A stretch of DNA of 14,532 nt from positions 1 to 14,532 of the forward strand of contig CAYQLH010000020.1 in NCBI GenBank assembly GCA_964418385.1, read 5' to 3'. Position 1 is the first letter of the stretch, and every line of letters begins with the position of its first letter. This DNA comes from RGIG2560 sp964418385 (GTDB lineage Bacteria > Patescibacteriota > Microgenomatia > UBA1400 > PJMF01). Made by a program: the position numbers and the translations under genes. This document shows, one piece after another, positions 13,141-14,532 of this stretch. The notes below the pieces were generated by a model that made no database searches, was not told where the DNA came from, and saw only the letters and a list, made by a program, of their open reading frames with translations.

Positions 13141-14400
13141 TTAAAGTCGCGACCAAAGGATGAGATCATAATCATCACTGAGAGACCAACTGGCGGTAGC
13201 TTCGGGGACAAAAGTGTTAACTTCGTAGTTAATGCTTTGACTTAAGTCTAAGTTGTGCGGCGCCAAAATAAACAGGTATTGATTATCATAATAATTGGCG
13301 CTTAAATGCGAATAAAGAGACGAGTTTTTAGTAGCCAGCAAATACTTTTGCACGTTGGCGAGTGGATCTGCGTAAACAAGATTAACGAAATTGAAATTGG
13401 ATAAGTTTTGTTCACCAATGATCGCATTAGCTTTTTCTTCCAAAGCATAAAACCAATGATCAGCGGAACAATGCCACATCGACCGAGGAGACGGTAAATA
13501 TAAACAAGCATCAGTAATAAATAGCATCATCGTTAAAGCATAAAGAACACGACGCGAAACGATAATTTTGCAGTTCCAAAAAATAAATATCAAAAACAAC
13601 AGTCCTGAAACCATAAAATAATAAGCAGGCAACTGAGCATGATGGTCACCAGAATGTAAAAGAATCTGCCATAAAATGCGTGTGTTGTAAAAACGAGTGT
13701 GTAGTTCTAAAGCCAAAACGGGTAACAAACCGATGCCCAAACCCAAAGTTAAGCGCCACTGCTCGCTACGAGGACGTTTCCAAAAACAGAATAAACACGC
13801 ACCCAGTAAGGCCAAAATAAATTGATAATGCAAACATGCCATTAATCCCCAAATAACGCCCGTGGCGATTAACCAACCACGGTGGCGTTTGGTTTGAGCC
13901 AAACAAAAAATACTCAGCGGAAGAAGTAACAACTGAAAATTTGGATTCCATAAAAATCTTGTATAATCAATATAAAGTGGAAAAAGTAAATAGATACCAG
14001 TGATTGCTAGTGCCGAAGTTGAGTTTTCTAGGAGCTGACACAACCCTAAATACAATATCACACCCGCTGCAATTGCTGCGAGTGTAAAAATCGTAGACGC
14101 CTGTACAGGTTGCCAACGTCCCGCAAGTAAGAAAACAATTTGCAAATAGTATGCCAAGGAGCTAATGTGGGCTTGCAAACCCTGATACTCCCAGGAAGTA
14201 ATCGGAATACCAACCAAAGTAATTTCTCGATTTTGCCAAATTTCCCAAGCTCGCCAACTCGCAGCTCCCTGGTCGCCAGCAAAGTTGAAATTTTCAAAAT
14301 GGGCGAAATGACACCACAAACTAAAAAGTACGATCGCTGCCAACAGCAAAGTTGACTCGCCGTGGCGACTTAAAGCGATGTTTTTGCATTTTAGAGACAT
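13141..14400 (-). CDS. Polytopic membrane protein, probable GT-C glycosyltransferase
   Basis: 419 aa with an N-terminal helix (17-36) followed by an outer loop NFAGDQGAASWRAWEIW, where Asp43 occupies the position of the catalytic acid in GT39/GT83-like enzymes. Then come roughly eight further hydrophobic segments (about 80-95, 103-122, 127-145, 153-170, 174-205, 218-233, 258-280, 285-305) and a soluble C-terminal region of about 110 residues (SPRSMWHCSADHWFYALEEKANAI...). The helix-rich, Asp-in-first-loop, soluble-tail layout fits polyprenyl-phosphate-sugar-dependent glycosyltransferases, but the family match is weaker than for the protein at 7092-8717. A consensus promoter lies upstream; the leader is about 10 nt and has no Shine-Dalgarno. 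It is followed by a 72-bp spacer without a clear terminator and then the promoter of the small secreted protein gene. Confidence 0.72.
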   Translation of the reverse strand: MSLKCKNIALSRHGESTLLLAAIVLFSLWCHFAHFENFNFAGDQGAASWRAWEIWQNREITLVGIPITSWEYQGLQAHISSLAYYLQIVFLLAGRWQPVQASTIFTLAAIAAGVILYLGLCQLLENSTSALAITGIYLLFPLYIDYTRFLWNPNFQLLLLPLSIFCLAQTKRHRGWLIATGVIWGLMACLHYQFILALLGACLFCFWKRPRSEQWRLTLGLGIGLLPVLALELHTRFYNTRILWQILLHSGDHHAQLPAYYFMVSGLLFLIFIFWNCKIIVSRRVLYALTMMLFITDACLYLPSPRSMWHCSADHWFYALEEKANAIIGEQNLSNFNFVNLVYADPLANVQKYLLATKNSSLYSHLSANYYDNQYLFILAPHNLDLSQSINYEVNTFVPEATASWSLSDDYDLILWSRL

Positions 14401-14417
14401 ATCAGTTTTCTGAGATA

Positions 14418-14446
14418 ATTATAACAATAATGATCTATTTTGTCAA
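14418..14446 (-). promoter_or_regulatory. Consensus sigma70-type promoter of the GT-C-like gene
   Basis: Minus strand TTGACA (14446-14441), exactly 17 bp, TGT-TATAAT (14423-14418): both hexamers perfect and an extended -10. ATG 14400 is 17 nt downstream, giving a very short leader (about 10 nt) that holds a tiny CAG-AAAA-CTG inverted repeat and no Shine-Dalgarno. Confidence 0.9.
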
Positions 14447-14493
14447 GGTAAAAAGTACTAGCGAAATTACGTTTTGTTGAATATTGCCAAACA

Positions 14494-14521
14494 CATTTGA
14501 GACTGGGAAAGGACTCAAATG
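14494..14521 (+). promoter_or_regulatory. Inverted repeat enclosing a ribosome site and start codon
   Basis: CATTTGAG (14494-14501) and CTCAAATG (14514-14521) form a perfect 8-bp stem with a 12-nt loop that contains GGGAAAGGA. The right arm ends with an ATG, so in a plus-strand transcript the start codon would be paired and the Shine-Dalgarno looped out. The GATATTTTT that follows also resembles a terminator tail, but no plus-strand gene precedes it. Confidence 0.45.
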
Positions 14522-14532
14522 GATATTTTTAA
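14519..14532 (+). CDS. Possible start of a divergent gene, cut by window end
   Basis: An ATG at 14519 lies 5 nt after AAAGGA and opens a frame reading Met-Asp-Ile-Phe before the window ends. It would be divergent from the GT-C-like gene. Only four codons are visible, so nothing can be said of its product and it may not be a gene. Confidence 0.3.

Noticed and set aside
12992..13156. Longer form of the small secreted protein from ATG 13156
   Set aside because: It would run upstream across the promoter (13040-13068) and bury the signal peptide; TTG 12991 has a strong ribosome site and gives an N-terminal signal peptide.

Overview
The window looks like chromosomal DNA of a bacterium, probably a member of the Candidate Phyla Radiation (Patescibacteria) or a similar small-genome lineage. 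This placement is inferred. The direct evidence is: bacterial sigma70-type promoters throughout; a bacterial-type RecJ and a class II CCA-adding enzyme; moderate GC; short intergenic gaps; several envelope glycosyltransferases; and an ATP-dependent archaeal-type DNA ligase. TGA is used as a stop (the ligase ends in TGA overlapping the next ATG), which argues against the Gracilibacteria/Absconditabacteria code. No rRNA, tRNA, transposase or CRISPR array was seen. Ten Ns at 1806-1815 are an assembly gap inside gpmI.

Layout. 1-2546 (+): lower glycolysis, with the C-terminal three quarters of enolase followed 7 nt later by cofactor-independent phosphoglycerate mutase. 2569-4164 (-): a CCA-adding/poly(A)-polymerase-type nucleotidyltransferase with an HD domain. 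4290-5972 (+): RecJ, divergent from it. 6083-12203 (all -): a block made of ATP-dependent DNA ligase plus a GT4 glycosyltransferase (ATGA overlap), a small winged-helix protein, a GT39-like membrane glycosyltransferase and a seven-helix membrane protein. 12302-12676 (+): a MazG-like NTP pyrophosphohydrolase, divergent from ligase. 12707-12991 (-): a small secreted Arg/His/Pro-rich protein with a consensus promoter, strong Shine-Dalgarno, TTG start and intrinsic terminator. 13141-14400 (-): a second GT-C-like membrane glycosyltransferase, also with a consensus promoter. At 14519 the start of a divergent + gene is possible.

The most unusual content is non-coding. A directional element of about 92 bp, built from palindromic TCGACTAA/TTAGTCGA arms at 32-34 bp spacing, occurs three times (5994-6086, 7005-7095, 9109-9201). 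All copies are in the same orientation, each at the 3' end of a minus-strand transcription unit in the 6-12 kb block. Base changes in its arms mostly keep pairing as G-U wobble in minus-strand RNA, which hints at a transcribed RNA structure. In two copies the element supplies the stop codon of the gene; in the third it supplies the -35 box of the next promoter.

The second pattern is promoter placement. For recJ, the ligase, the seven-helix protein, the GT39-like protein and the winged-helix protein, the -10 box ends 6-7 nt before the ATG. These mRNAs are therefore predicted to be leaderless, whereas the small secreted protein and mazG have leaders with Shine-Dalgarno sequences.
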